Positions 48,687 to 58,100 of a stretch of DNA of 64,000 nucleotides are shown here, piece after piece; the first letter of the stretch is position 1, and each line of letters starts with the position of its first letter. The stretch is from the NCBI RefSeq assembly GCF_000725495.1, contig NZ_JNZD01000023.1:62001-126000 (forward strand), written 5' to 3'. Source of the DNA: Streptomyces aureus (GTDB lineage Bacteria > Actinomycetota > Actinomycetes > Streptomycetales > Streptomycetaceae). The position numbers and the translations under genes were made by a program. The notes beneath the pieces are model-generated. The model searched no databases. It was not told the origin of the DNA and was given only the letters and a program-made list of their open reading frames with translations.

Positions 48687-50771
48687 GTGACGGTCGTGAC
48701 GGGAAACGCGAGTACGCGAAGTCTTCCCCCGACGGCGGCCCGAAGCTCGTTACCGTCGCTCCTCCCGGCCGCCCCGAACGAGCCGGTGGACCTGCTGCTG
48801 CTCGTCGCCGCCGAGCGGGAGCGGGACGCGAGGAGCGCCGGGGTGGACGCCGCGGTCGTCCTCGCGGCGGCCGCGGCCGGCGGACTCGACACGGGCGCCC
48901 TGGACGCCGCCGAGGCCGCGGGACTGCTCCGCCTCGACGGAGGCCGTATCCACCCAGGCCCTTGCCCCGCCACGGCTCCGCACACCGCCACCCCGCCCGC
49001 CCGCCGGCGCGCGGCGCACCGACTGCTGGCCGACGCCCACGCCGCGGGCCCGCGGGCGCTGCCGGTCCTCTTCCACCGCGCCTCGGCGGCCGCCGCCCCC
49101 GCCACCGCCCTCGGTGACGCGCTCGCCGAGGCGGCGGCGCGGCCCGGCGGGGGAGCGGGACCCGCGGAGCGCTCGGCGGCCTGGGCGCGGTCGGCCGAAC
49201 TCGCCGCCGACGCGGGGCAGCGAGCCGTCCGACTGGTGGAGGCTGCCGACCAGGCCCGGCTGGCAGGACTGCCGCACCGCGCGCGGGAGTTGCTCGCCCG
49301 GGCCGGCCGCGAGGGACCCGACGGCGCCGTGCGCGGCGCGGCCCAGCTGGTGAGCGGGCGGCTCGCGCTCCAGGACGGCCCGGTCGCCGACGCCCGCGAA
49401 ACCCTGCTGCTGGCAGCCGAGTTGCTGGACACCGCCGACCCGCGCCGCGCCCTGGACGCCCGGCTCGCCGCCGTCGAGGCGTCCTGGGCGGCGGGCGACG
49501 CGGCGGCCTGCGTGGAAGCCCTGGACCTGGGGTCGCTGCGCCCCGGCCCCGACCGGCTGCTCACGGCGTACCGGACGGGGATGTCCGCGGTGATGCGGGG
49601 GCGCCCCGGCACCGGACGCCCGCCGCTGCGGGAGGTGATGGCCGCGGCGGGGGCGGCCGGTGTCCCCGACGGCCCGGAGACCCTGCTGCGGGCCGGGAGC
49701 GCCGCCCTGGTCGTCGGCGACCTCACCGCCGCCGCCCGCGCCAACTCCCGCGCCCTGGCCGTCGCCAGGGCCCGGGGCCCGTACAGCCTCGTCGCCCAGG
49801 CACTGGAACGGCTGGCCTACGGAGAGCTGCGCGCCGGACGCCACGCCCGGGCCCGCGCCCACGCCGAGGACGGCCTGCGCACGGCTCTCGGCGCCGGCCA
49901 GGACAACCTCGCCGCGCACCACCACGCGATCCTCGCGCTGGTGGCGTCCGTCGAGGGTTCTCCCGAGGCCGTCGCGGAGCACGCCGATGCCGCCGAACGC
50001 GTCGCCGCGGCCCACGGTCTCGCCCAGGCGGCCACGCTGGCCCAGTGGGCACGGGCCCGCGCCGACCTGGCCCGCGGCCGGCTCCCCGAGGCCGCGGCAC
50101 GGCTGGGCCCGCTGGTCGGTTCCGGCCCGCGCCGCGGCCACTTCGCCGTACGGATGCTCGCCGTCCCCTGCTTCGTCGAGGCGGCGGCCCGCACGGGACA
50201 GACGGAGGCCGCCCGGTCGGCGGTGGCCGCGTTCGCCCGCTGGTCGGCGCAGGGCACCGATCCCCAGTCCGGTGCCCAACTGGCGCGCTGCCGTGCCCTG
50301 CTGAGCGGCCCCGAGGAGCGCGAGGCGCTGTTCGCCGACGCCCTGGCCCGGCACGACGAGGCGGCGGGGGACTTCGAACGCGGCCGCACCCAGCTCCTCT
50401 ACGGCGCCTGGCTGCGACGGCGCCGTCGGCCGGGCGAGGCCCGCGGCAGGCTGCGGGACGCGCTGGTCTCCTTCGAGCGGGGCGGGGCCCTGGGCTGGGC
50501 CGCGCAGGCACGGGCCGAACTCCGGGCCACCGGGGACGCCGGGCCCGGTGAGCCGGCCGGACCGCTCACGCTCCTGACGCCCCAGCAGCTGCGGATCGCC
50601 CGCTGTGTGGCCGAGGGGGCCACCAATCGGGAGGTGGCGCTGCGCCTGTCGGTGAGCACCCGCACCGTGGACCACCACCTGCGCAATGTCTTCGCCGCCC
50701 TGGGGATCCGCTCCCGTCTCGAGCTGTCCCGTCTGGTGGACCGGGCCGAGAAGACCACCGCAGACCCCTAG
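48687..50771 (+). CDS. LuxR-family regulator resembling an ATPase-less LAL protein
   Basis: 694 residues. The C-terminal LuxR/NarL HTH is clear (LTPQQLRIARCVAEGATNREVALRLS, then TVDHHLRNVFAALGIRSR). The middle is a long Ala-rich helical TPR-like region. The N-terminus (AAAGGLDTGALDAAEAAGLLRLDGGRI, TPPARRRAAHRLLADA) matches the segment that follows the AAA+ ATPase in LAL regulators, but no Walker A or B motif precedes it. Thus it is either a truncated LAL or a subfamily without the ATPase. GTG 48687 has GGAAG upstream; earlier in-frame ATGs lie in terminator/promoter DNA. Confidence 0.8.
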   Translation: MTVVTGNASTRSLPPTAARSSLPSLLPAAPNEPVDLLLLVAAERERDARSAGVDAAVVLAAAAAGGLDTGALDAAEAAGLLRLDGGRIHPGPCPATAPHTATPPARRRAAHRLLADAHAAGPRALPVLFHRASAAAAPATALGDALAEAAARPGGGAGPAERSAAWARSAELAADAGQRAVRLVEAADQARLAGLPHRARELLARAGREGPDGAVRGAAQLVSGRLALQDGPVADARETLLLAAELLDTADPRRALDARLAAVEASWAAGDAAACVEALDLGSLRPGPDRLLTAYRTGMSAVMRGRPGTGRPPLREVMAAAGAAGVPDGPETLLRAGSAALVVGDLTAAARANSRALAVARARGPYSLVAQALERLAYGELRAGRHARARAHAEDGLRTALGAGQDNLAAHHHAILALVASVEGSPEAVAEHADAAERVAAAHGLAQAATLAQWARARADLARGRLPEAAARLGPLVGSGPRRGHFAVRMLAVPCFVEAAARTGQTEAARSAVAAFARWSAQGTDPQSGAQLARCRALLSGPEEREALFADALARHDEAAGDFERGRTQLLYGAWLRRRRRPGEARGRLRDALVSFERGGALGWAAQARAELRATGDAGPGEPAGPLTLLTPQQLRIARCVAEGATNREVALRLSVSTRTVDHHLRNVFAALGIRSRLELSRLVDRAEKTTADP

Positions 50772-50884
50772 GTACCGACTGGGCGGTATGTCATCCTGCG
50801 GGATCAGGAGGTCCCGAGCACCCGTGTGCCGCGCGTCGGCCGACCGGGCGGCCCGGACCGAGCCGACTCCGGTGGAGGACAGCG

Positions 50885-52315
50885 ATGCAGCACCTCGTAC
50901 CCGCCCACGTCCGGTACCGGCCGGGCGGACGGTCCCCGGTACCACCGGCCCGACCGCCCGCCCGTCCGGCCGTCGACGCCGAGGTGCTCGCGGTGCTGCA
51001 CCGCGCCGCCCGCGCCCTGCTGGCGGTGCTGCCCGAACTCGGCGACCGCCTCGTGGACCTCCTGGTCGAACGCGAACCCGCGTACCGCGCGGCCGTGGAG
51101 ACGGACGCGGAGGGCGTCCGCGACGAGGTGCGGCGCTCGCTGCGGCTCAACGTCGGGTCCCTGATCCAGCCCGGCGAACTGCGCGAGGACGCGCGCCGGT
51201 GCTCCTGGGCCATCGGCAGGGCCCGCGCCGAACACGGCCTCCCGCTGGACGCGCTGCTGCGCGCCTTCCGGCTGGGCGGCGGCATGATCTGGCAGGAGCT
51301 AGTCGACGAGACGACCCGGCGCCATCCCGCCGACGCGCGCCTGCTCGTGCATGTGGCCGCCGACGTCTGGAACTTCGTCGACGACCACTGCGCCGTCGCC
51401 GCCGACGCCTACCGCCAGACCGAGCGCGAACTGATGTGGCGCAAGGAGAACCGGCTGCGGCTGATGACGGCCGCGCTCCTCGACGGCACCGCGCGGATCG
51501 CCGACCTGCCGGCCACCGCCGCCGCCCTGGGGATCCCCGAGCAGGGCAGATACGCGGTGGTGCTGGTCCGGCTGCCCGTCGGCCGGGCCTTCGCGGACGT
51601 ACGCGGCCAGGTGCGCCTCCCCGGCCTGGGCGTCCTGTGGCACCGCGACCGCGACGGCGAGGGCGGTTACGGCATCGTCCTGCTCGGCGACCGCGCCCAG
51701 GACGGCGACCGGCCCGGCCGCGGCCACGACGACGGCCCCCTCGAAGCGGACGCGGACCCGGGGCCGGTGCCCGCGACGGCGGACGGCCGGGGTTCGGGCG
51801 GCGCGGGCGTCCGTGGCGGGGAGCATCCCGGGGCGCACGGGCCGGACGTGGACGCGGGGGAGATCGCCCGCCGGCTGACCGCCCCGCCGCCGGCCCGGGT
51901 CGGGGTGAGCCCGGTCGTGGAGGGGCTCGCGTCGATCGGCGACGCCCGCCGGCTGGCCGACACGGCCCTGCGGGCCTGTCCGCGCTCCGGCGGAACCGTC
52001 GTGCTGGAGGAGCATCTGCCCGCCGCACTCGTCGTGTCCGCGCCGGTCCTCGGCGCGGCCCTGTCCGAACGGGTCCTCGGGCCGCTGCTGCGGCTCGACC
52101 TCTCCGACCGGGACGTCCTGCTGGAGACGCTGACCGTCTGGCTCGCCTCCGACGGCTCCGCGCAGCGGGCCGCGGGCCGTCTGTACTGCCACCGCAACAC
52201 CGTCCTGAACCGGCTGCGCCGCTGCGAACAGCTCACCGGCCGCTCACTGACCCGCCCCGCGGACGTCGTGGAACTGTCCCTGGCCCTGGCGGCGCACGCG
52301 CTGCTGGATCCCTGA
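50885..52315 (+). CDS. PucR-type transcriptional regulator
   Basis: 476 residues. The C-terminal PucR HTH_30 is clear: LLETLTVWLASDGSAQRAAGRLYCHRNTVLNRLRRCEQLTG. The N-terminal half is a helical sensor-like domain (RSLRLNVGSLIQPGELREDARRCSWAIGRARAEHGLPLDALLRAF, given as start and end), the middle a GGDEF-like fold. About 60 low-complexity residues (Gly/Asp/Pro/Ala, roughly 275-330) interrupt the middle domain. ATG 50885 has GGTGGAGGA upstream. No linked metabolic gene shows its target. Confidence 0.85.
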   Translation: MQHLVPAHVRYRPGGRSPVPPARPPARPAVDAEVLAVLHRAARALLAVLPELGDRLVDLLVEREPAYRAAVETDAEGVRDEVRRSLRLNVGSLIQPGELREDARRCSWAIGRARAEHGLPLDALLRAFRLGGGMIWQELVDETTRRHPADARLLVHVAADVWNFVDDHCAVAADAYRQTERELMWRKENRLRLMTAALLDGTARIADLPATAAALGIPEQGRYAVVLVRLPVGRAFADVRGQVRLPGLGVLWHRDRDGEGGYGIVLLGDRAQDGDRPGRGHDDGPLEADADPGPVPATADGRGSGGAGVRGGEHPGAHGPDVDAGEIARRLTAPPPARVGVSPVVEGLASIGDARRLADTALRACPRSGGTVVLEEHLPAALVVSAPVLGAALSERVLGPLLRLDLSDRDVLLETLTVWLASDGSAQRAAGRLYCHRNTVLNRLRRCEQLTGRSLTRPADVVELSLALAAHALLDP

Positions 52316-52360
52316 GGAGTCTCCGGTCGCCGGGTGCCGTGCCCACTGTCGCAGCCGGCG

Positions 52361-52414
52361 AGATCCGAAAGAAAAGTTGCGCAACAATTATTGCGCAACT
52401 TTTCTTTCGGATCT
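52361..52414. promoter_or_regulatory. 54-bp near-perfect palindrome upstream of the ArsR-type gene
   Basis: A 24-base arm at 52361-52384 is exactly complementary to 52391-52414; the 6-base centre CAATTA adds AATT, so only one base pair in 54 bp is broken. Each arm ends inside with TTGCGCAA (52377-52384 and 52391-52398), itself a palindrome. TTGCGC at 52391-52396 and TACGGT at 52413-52418 are 16-17 bases apart, a plausible -35/-10, with the ATG 9 bases later. The right arm would therefore cover the promoter, as expected for an autorepressor operator. It is markedly A/T-richer than its surroundings. Confidence 0.85.
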
Positions 52415-52426
52415 ACGGTGAGACAC

Positions 52427-53014
52427 ATGCCAAGCCAGGAGAACCGCCGGATCACCGATGTGGGCACCCTCAAAGCCCTGGGACACCCCCTGCGGATGAA
52501 GCTGTACCGGGCCCTGCTCGTCGGGGGCGCCGCCACCGCCTCGCAGCTGGGCGGGCAGGTCGACGAGGCTCCCTCGCTCGTCAGCTACCACCTGCGCAAG
52601 CTCGCCGATCACGGGCTGATCGAGGAGGCCGAGCCGCGTAGCGGGGACGGGCGCGAGCGCTGGTGGCAGCCGGCGTCGGACGGCGTCAGCATCCGGGGCG
52701 CCGACTTCCGCGACGCCCCGGAGAAAGAGACCGCCCATCTCGCCTTCACCCGGCTCTACGTCGACCAGCGCGCCGACCTCTACCGGCACTACCTCGACGA
52801 ACGGGCCGCCTGGCCGGCCGAGTGGAACGACGCCGTGGCCGACGCTGAGGGCAACCTGCGCCTCACCGCAGCCGAACTGGCTTCCCTGAAGGACGAGTTG
52901 CTCGCCGTCGTCCGCAGGTACGACGAGACGGGCCGCGCCCGTGAAGCGGTCGGCGACACCGAAGGCCGCGAGAACGTCGCCGTGCACCTGTACGGCTTCC
53001 CGTTCCGTGTCTGA
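52427..53014 (+). CDS. ArsR-family winged-helix regulator
   Basis: 195 residues. The N-terminal winged helix (ITDVGTLKALGHPLRMKLYRALLV, SYHLRKLADHGLIEEAE) matches the ArsR/HTH_20 group; no metal-binding Cys motif is present. The C-terminal half (about 95-195) is a helical ligand- or dimer-domain with many Arg/Glu. It sits 12 bases after a large palindrome and directly before an MFS exporter gene. The likely role is local repression of itself and the exporter, relieved by an unknown ligand. Confidence 0.88.
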   Translation: MPSQENRRITDVGTLKALGHPLRMKLYRALLVGGAATASQLGGQVDEAPSLVSYHLRKLADHGLIEEAEPRSGDGRERWWQPASDGVSIRGADFRDAPEKETAHLAFTRLYVDQRADLYRHYLDERAAWPAEWNDAVADAEGNLRLTAAELASLKDELLAVVRRYDETGRAREAVGDTEGRENVAVHLYGFPFRV

Positions 53015-53069
53015 CCCCGAGAGCACGCCCGCCCCGTACGGCACATCCGTTCCGAAAGGATCCGGCCCC

Positions 53070-54335
53070 GTGACCTCGACCGTCATACCGAGCCCCGCCC
53101 CGGCCGTCGCCGAGGGGCCCGCCCGGCCCGCACACCGCGACGGCAACGTCCTGCGCTGGCTCGGCGCCTACGCCTCGTCGATGATCGGCGACAACGTCTA
53201 CTACCTCGCGTTGTCCTGGGCCGCGGTCCAGGCCGGCAGCCCCGCGCAGGCCGGGTTGGTGATGGCCGTCAGCGCCGTCCCGCGGGCCCTGCTGATGCTG
53301 GGCGGGGGAGTGGTCGCCGACCGGTTCGGACCGCGCAAGGTCGTCATCGGCAGCGACGCGGTGCGCTGCGCGGCCGTGCTGGCGCTCGCCGCGCTGTTCT
53401 TCGCGACCCGGCCGGGGCTGTGGCCGCTGGTCCTGACCGCGGTCGTCTTCGGTGTCGTCGACGCCGTGTTCATGCCCGCCGTCGGCGCGCTCCCGGCCCG
53501 GATCACCGGCCGCGACCAGCTCGCCCGGGTGCAGGGCATGCGGGGGCTCGCGATCCGCTCCGCCAACGTGCTGGGCGCCCCGCTCGGCGGGCTCGCGGTC
53601 GCCCTCGGCGGCGCGGCCACCGCGTTCGCGCTGGCCGGCCTGCTCATCGCCGTGTCGGTGCCGCTGCTGGTCTCCGTACGCATGCGGTCACTGAGCCCCG
53701 ACGAAACCGCGGACCCGGCCGGCCGCACCGCCTGGCACGACCTGTGCGACGGTCTGCGGTACATCCGCGGGCACCGCGTCCTCGCCCCGCTCATCGCCGC
53801 CATCGCCCTCGGCGACCTCGGCTTCGTGGGACCGCTGAACGTCGGCCTCACTCTGCTCGCCGACCGGCGCGGCTGGGGCGCGTCCGGCATGGGCTGGGTG
53901 ATCGCCGCGTTCGGCACCGGCGCGGGGGCCGCCGCGCTGCTGCTGACCCTGCGCGGACGGTTGTCGCGCGCGGGCACCGTCGCCGCCGCGGCCATCCTCG
54001 GCGGCTCCGCGGCGATCTGCGCGCTCGCCTTCGTGCCGAGCGTCGCCGCCGCCGTAGGAGTCGCCCTCGTCGTCGGACTGCTCGCCGGGCTCAGCGGCGC
54101 CCTGTGCGCCGCGCTGATCCAGACCCAGGCCGACCCCGCCTATCTGGGCCGGGTCACCGCCGTCGCCGGGATCGTCAGCCTCGGCCTCGCGCCGCTCGGC
54201 ATGCCCGTGGTCGCCGCCGCGATCGGCTGGTGGGGCACCGGACCGGTCTTCACCGCCAGCGCCGCCGTGTGCGGGCTCGGGGGGGTCCTCACCCTGTGCG
54301 TACGGGACCTGCGGCGCGCCGAACTGCCCCGCTGA
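53070..54335 (+). CDS. MFS transporter
   Basis: 421 residues with about twelve membrane helices. MFS loop 2-3 motif is [17 protein letters not shown]; the protein starts MTSTVIPSPAPAVAEG and resembles the MFS_3/enterobactin-exporter type. Drug or metabolite export is likely, substrate unknown. GTG 53070 has AAAGGA upstream; GTG 53007, overlapping the ArsR stop, would add 21 unconserved residues. It is almost certainly co-transcribed with the regulator. Confidence 0.88.
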   Translation: MTSTVIPSPAPAVAEGPARPAHRDGNVLRWLGAYASSMIGDNVYYLALSWAAVQAGSPAQAGLVMAVSAVPRALLMLGGGVVADRFGPRKVVIGSDAVRCAAVLALAALFFATRPGLWPLVLTAVVFGVVDAVFMPAVGALPARITGRDQLARVQGMRGLAIRSANVLGAPLGGLAVALGGAATAFALAGLLIAVSVPLLVSVRMRSLSPDETADPAGRTAWHDLCDGLRYIRGHRVLAPLIAAIALGDLGFVGPLNVGLTLLADRRGWGASGMGWVIAAFGTGAGAAALLLTLRGRLSRAGTVAAAAILGGSAAICALAFVPSVAAAVGVALVVGLLAGLSGALCAALIQTQADPAYLGRVTAVAGIVSLGLAPLGMPVVAAAIGWWGTGPVFTASAAVCGLGGVLTLCVRDLRRAELPR

Positions 54336-54380
54336 CCACGGCGCACGGCCCGCCGGCGACGCGCGGCGGTCAGTGACGTC

Positions 54381-55016
54381 TCAGATGCCCAGCTGCTTCG
54401 CCTCGTGGAGCTTCGTGATCGCGTCCTTGTCGCCGTCCAGCTCGACGTCCGCCACGCCCTGCCGCCCGAACGCGAACAGCAGCAGCTCCGAGGGCTCCCC
54501 GGTCACCGTCACCACCGGCGTCCCCTTGTTCAGCACCGTCGTCTGGCCGTTCGGGCGCCGCAGGACCACACCCGTCGGAGCACCGCGCCCCATCAGCCGG
54601 GCCGTACGGTCCAGGCGCGACCACAGGGCCTCCTGGAACACCGGATCGAGCTCGCGCGGGGTCCAGTCCGGCTGCGCGCGCCGCACGTCCTCGGTGTGGA
54701 CGTAGAACTCCACCACGTTCGACGCCTCGTCCACCTGCTTCAGGGAGAACGGCGAGAACCGCGGCGGCCCCGTGCGGAGCAACTGGATCAGCTCCTCGTA
54801 CGGCTTCTCCGCGAACTCCGCCATCACCCGCTCCAGCCGGGACGCGAGCTGTTTGACGACGACACCGCCCGCCGCGTCCAGACGCCGTTCGCGCACCACC
54901 ACGTGCGCGGCGAGGTCCCGGGTGGTCCAGCCCTCGCACAGGGTCGGTGCCTCCGGTCCCACGGCTTCCAACAGATCGGCCAGCAGGAGCCGTTCGCGCT
55001 TCGCATGGGTCGACAT
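54381..55016 (-). CDS. TIGR03085 family (maleylpyruvate-isomerase-like) protein
   Basis: 211 residues with a DinB/MDMPI-type metal-binding N-terminal bundle: [35 protein letters not shown] (start and end of the motif; His in AAHV) and [15 protein letters not shown] (His). Actinobacterial TIGR03085 proteins have this size and end. Function unknown; mycothiol-linked chemistry is known for relatives but not shown here. Divergent from hisI. Confidence 0.82.
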   Translation of the reverse strand: MSTHAKRERLLLADLLEAVGPEAPTLCEGWTTRDLAAHVVVRERRLDAAGGVVVKQLASRLERVMAEFAEKPYEELIQLLRTGPPRFSPFSLKQVDEASNVVEFYVHTEDVRRAQPDWTPRELDPVFQEALWSRLDRTARLMGRGAPTGVVLRRPNGQTTVLNKGTPVVTVTGEPSELLLFAFGRQGVADVELDGDKDAITKLHEAKQLGI

Positions 55017-55159
55017 GTCAGCCAGCCTACGACCGGTCACCCGCTCCGCCCAGTGGAGCGCGCCCGGGACCCGCTCCAGCCCCGCCTGTGGACGGCCGGT
55101 GGGGTCCGGCCTGTGGACAACGGCCGGGAGCGACGGCCCGGCGCGGCACAATGGCACGC

Positions 55160-55573
55160 ATGACCAGCACGCCTCCCGCCAGCAGCCTGGACCCCGAGAT
55201 CGCCGCCCGCCTCAAGCGCAGCGCCGACGGACTCGTCCCCGCCATCGCCCAGCAGTACGACACCGGTGAGGTGCTGATGCTCGGCTGGATGGACGACGAG
55301 GCACTGCACCGCACCCTCACCACGGGCCGCTGCACGTACTGGTCGCGCAGCCGCCGGGAGTACTGGGTCAAGGGCGACACCTCGGGCCACTTCCAGCACG
55401 TCGTGTCCGTGGCCCTGGACTGCGACGCCGACACCCTGCTGGTGCGCGTCGACCAGGTCGGCGCCGCCTGCCACACCGGCGCCCGCACGTGCTTCGACGC
55501 GGACGTGCTGCTCAAGGACTCCGGCCACGAGGCAGGGAGCGCCGGTTCCGGCGCACCGGCCGGGAATCAGTAA
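55160..55573 (+). CDS. hisI: phosphoribosyl-AMP cyclohydrolase
   Basis: 137-residue zinc enzyme for the third step of histidine synthesis, monofunctional (no HisE domain). Signatures: [28 protein letters not shown] and the metal-site cysteines in [25 protein letters not shown] (start and end). It lies outside the main his operon, directly before trpE. ATG 55160 is preceded by CACAAT about 9 bases upstream, suggesting a short or absent leader; ATG 55151 would add three residues. Confidence 0.93.
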   Translation: MTSTPPASSLDPEIAARLKRSADGLVPAIAQQYDTGEVLMLGWMDDEALHRTLTTGRCTYWSRSRREYWVKGDTSGHFQHVVSVALDCDADTLLVRVDQVGAACHTGARTCFDADVLLKDSGHEAGSAGSGAPAGNQ

Positions 55574-55584
55574 GGTCAGCCGCC

Positions 55585-57072
55585 ATGGATCTCGAGACGT
55601 TCCGCAAGCTGGCCACCGACCGCCGCGTCATCCCCGTCAGCCGCAAACTGCTCGCCGACGGCGACACACCGGTCGCGCTCTACCGCAAACTGGCCGCCGA
55701 GCGCCCCGGCACGTTCCTGCTCGAATCCGCGGAGAACGGCCGCACCTCCCTGTCCTGGTCGCGCTACTCCTTCGTGGGCGTCCGCTCCGCCGCGACCCTC
55801 ACCGAGCGGGACGGACAGGCGCACTGGCTCGGCACCCCGCCCGTCGGCGTCCCCGTGGACGGCGACCCGCTCGCGGCCCTGCGCGCCACCATCGAGGCGC
55901 TGCACACCCCCGGGACCGAGGGACTGCCCCCGTTCACCGGCGGCATGGTCGGCTACCTGGGGTACGACATCGTGCGCCGCCTGGAGAAGATCGGACCCGG
56001 CGAACGGGACGACCTGAACCTGCCCGAGCTGACCATGCTGCTCACCAGCGACCTCGCCGTCCTGGACCACTGGGACGGCTCGGTCCAGCTCATCGCCAAC
56101 GCGATCAACCACAACGACCTGGACACCGGCGTCGACGAGGCATACGCGGACGCCGTCGCCCGGCTCGACGCGATGGAGGCCGACCTCTCGCGCGCGGTGT
56201 CCCAGCCGCCCGCGGCGCTCCCGCCCTCCGAACTCCCCGAGTACACCGCGCTCTGGGGCGGCCCCGACTTCCAGGAGGCCGTCGAGGACATCAAGGAGCG
56301 CATCCGGGCCGGCGAGGCCTTCCAGGTCGTCCCGTCCCAGCGCTTCGAAACCCCGTGCACGGCCAGCGCGTTGGACGTCTACCGAGTCCTGCGCGCGACC
56401 AACCCCTCGCCGTACATGTACCTGTTCCGCTTCGACGGCTTCGACGTCGTCGGCTCCTCCCCGGAAGCCCTGGTCAAGGTCGAGGGCGGACAGGCCATGG
56501 TCCACCCCATCGCGGGCACCCGGCCGCGCGGCGCGACCGTCCAGGACGACCAGGCACTCGCCGACGAACTGATCGCCGACCCCAAGGAGCGCGCCGAGCA
56601 CCTCATGCTCGTCGACCTCGGGCGCAACGACCTAGGACGGGTCTGCGAGCCCGGTTCCGTCGAGGTCGTCGACTTCATGTCCATCGAGCGGTACTCGCAC
56701 GTGATGCACATCGTCTCCACCGTCACCGGCCGGGTCGCCGCCGGCCGCACGGCCTTCGACGTGCTCACCGCCTGCTTCCCCGCCGGCACCCTCTCCGGCG
56801 CCCCCAAGCCCCGCGCGATGCAGATCATCGACGAACTGGAGCCCTCCCGGCGCGGGTTGTACGGCGGCTGCGTCGGCTATCTCGACTTCGCCGGCGACTC
56901 CGACACCGCCATCGCCATCCGGACGGCCCTGCTGCGCGACGGCACTGCCTATGTCCAGGCCGGCGCCGGCATCGTCGCCGACTCGGTCCCCGAGGCCGAG
57001 GACGACGAGTGCCGCAACAAGGCGGCGGCGGTCCTGCGCGCGGTCCACACGGCCAACCGGCTCGGAGGCTAG
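55585..57072 (+). CDS. trpE: anthranilate synthase component I
   Basis: Converts chorismate to anthranilate, first step of tryptophan synthesis; needs a TrpG amidotransferase that is not in this window. 495 residues. The feedback-binding LLESA near the N-terminus, [10 protein letters not shown], and the chorismate-binding half with [37 protein letters not shown] and [19 protein letters not shown] (successive motifs) are present. ATG 55585 follows hisI by 11 bases with TAAGGT upstream. No Trp-codon leader peptide was seen. Confidence 0.96.
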   Translation: MDLETFRKLATDRRVIPVSRKLLADGDTPVALYRKLAAERPGTFLLESAENGRTSLSWSRYSFVGVRSAATLTERDGQAHWLGTPPVGVPVDGDPLAALRATIEALHTPGTEGLPPFTGGMVGYLGYDIVRRLEKIGPGERDDLNLPELTMLLTSDLAVLDHWDGSVQLIANAINHNDLDTGVDEAYADAVARLDAMEADLSRAVSQPPAALPPSELPEYTALWGGPDFQEAVEDIKERIRAGEAFQVVPSQRFETPCTASALDVYRVLRATNPSPYMYLFRFDGFDVVGSSPEALVKVEGGQAMVHPIAGTRPRGATVQDDQALADELIADPKERAEHLMLVDLGRNDLGRVCEPGSVEVVDFMSIERYSHVMHIVSTVTGRVAAGRTAFDVLTACFPAGTLSGAPKPRAMQIIDELEPSRRGLYGGCVGYLDFAGDSDTAIAIRTALLRDGTAYVQAGAGIVADSVPEAEDDECRNKAAAVLRAVHTANRLGG

Positions 57073-57124
57073 GGCCTGTCCGATCCGGCCCCGGACTTGG
57101 CCGGGGGCTCGCTCTGAGCGCCTT

Positions 57125-57149
57125 CGTCGTACGCCCCGGCCGTACGACG
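57125..57149 (+). terminator. hairpin after trpE
   Basis: Perfect 9-bp stem: CGTCGTACG at 57125-57133 and CGTACGACG at 57141-57149, loop 7 bases, 53 bases past the trpE stop. No U-tract. Confidence 0.65.
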
Positions 57150-57252
57150 GCTGTCCCCTGCCTGTTCGCGGGCTGTCCTGCGGCTGTGCATGGGCCCGGC
57201 ACAGGGTCCCGCCGTATCACCGGCCGTGCGGCCGATAGGACGAGCGTCACGC

Positions 57253-57280
57253 AACCCCGGATGACGGTTCGCCCGGGGTT
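57253..57280. promoter_or_regulatory. inverted repeat upstream of the Trp-associated membrane protein
   Basis: AACCCCGG at 57253-57260 and CCGGGGTT at 57273-57280, perfect, 12-base spacer. It lies 18 bases before the GTG at 57299; TAGTGG at 57288-57293 could be the -10 of a leaderless promoter, so the repeat would cover the -35 position. Confidence 0.45.
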
Positions 57281-57298
57281 CAGGCGATAGTGGGGTCT

Positions 57299-57943
57299 GT
57301 GACTGCTGTACCTCACCCCCGATCCGAAGCCGCGGGACCCGTCCGGTCCGGCCGCCGCAGCCTTGCCGTGACCCTGCTGAGCGGCGCGCTCGGCGCGGCC
57401 GTGGCCCTGCTCGCCACCCGGCAGAGCTGGGCGCGGGGGCACGCGACCGTGGCCGGCGGCGACTTCCCGCTGACCGTCAAGGGCAGCGACGTCACGGGTG
57501 TGCCCGCGGCGCTCGCGATAGTCGGCCTCGCCGCGCTCGTCGCCGTCTTCGCCGTCCGCCGCTCCGGCCGCCTCCTGGTCTCCGCGCTGCTCGCGCTCTC
57601 CGGCGCCGGCATCGTCGTCGCCGCCGTCCTCGGCGCGGACGGCGGGTCCGCCCTCGACGACCGGGCCGCCGCCGCCTCCGGCAACACCGCCGCCACCGCG
57701 GCCGGACTCAGCCACACCCTGTGGCCCTACGTCGCCGCGGCGGGAGGCGCGCTCATCCTGCTGGCCGGCCTGCTCGCGCTGCGCCACGGCCGCTCGTGGC
57801 CCGCCATGTCCGGCCGCTACGAGCGGGACGGCCGGCCCCGGCCCCGCAAGCCCAAGCCGGTCGACCCGGACCGCCCCGAGGACCTCTGGAAGGCCCTCGA
57901 CCGCGGCGAGGACCCCACCGGCCCGGACCCGGCCGGAACCTAG
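57299..57943 (+). CDS. Trp biosynthesis-associated membrane protein (TIGR02234)
   Basis: 214 residues with four membrane helices (about 25-43, 70-87, 92-110 and 143-163). TRQSWARGH after helix 1 and HGRSWPAMSGRYE before the tail are the motifs by which I recognise this family. It is found next to trp genes throughout actinobacteria; its function has not been defined. The C-terminus is charged and Pro-rich with RPEDLWKALDRGEDPT. GTG 57299 was chosen because a -10-like TAGTGG lies 6 bases upstream; GTG 57290 is possible. Confidence 0.88.
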   Translation: MTAVPHPRSEAAGPVRSGRRSLAVTLLSGALGAAVALLATRQSWARGHATVAGGDFPLTVKGSDVTGVPAALAIVGLAALVAVFAVRRSGRLLVSALLALSGAGIVVAAVLGADGGSALDDRAAAASGNTAATAAGLSHTLWPYVAAAGGALILLAGLLALRHGRSWPAMSGRYERDGRPRPRKPKPVDPDRPEDLWKALDRGEDPTGPDPAGT

Positions 57944-58100
57944 GTCCCACGTATGCGGGCCCGGGCCCGGTCGCGGTCGTCGTGACCGGGCCGGGCTCCC
58001 CGCGCACGCGGTGACCCCGCGCTCACACCCCGCCCCGGCGTACGGGACAATGAACGTGAGCGTCCGACTCACACACGCACACAGCAACGAGGAGCAAGTC

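Noticed and set aside
55017..55584. Trp attenuator/leader peptide before hisI-trpE
   Set aside because: I looked for a short frame with tandem Trp codons followed by alternative hairpins before trpE and before trpC and found none.
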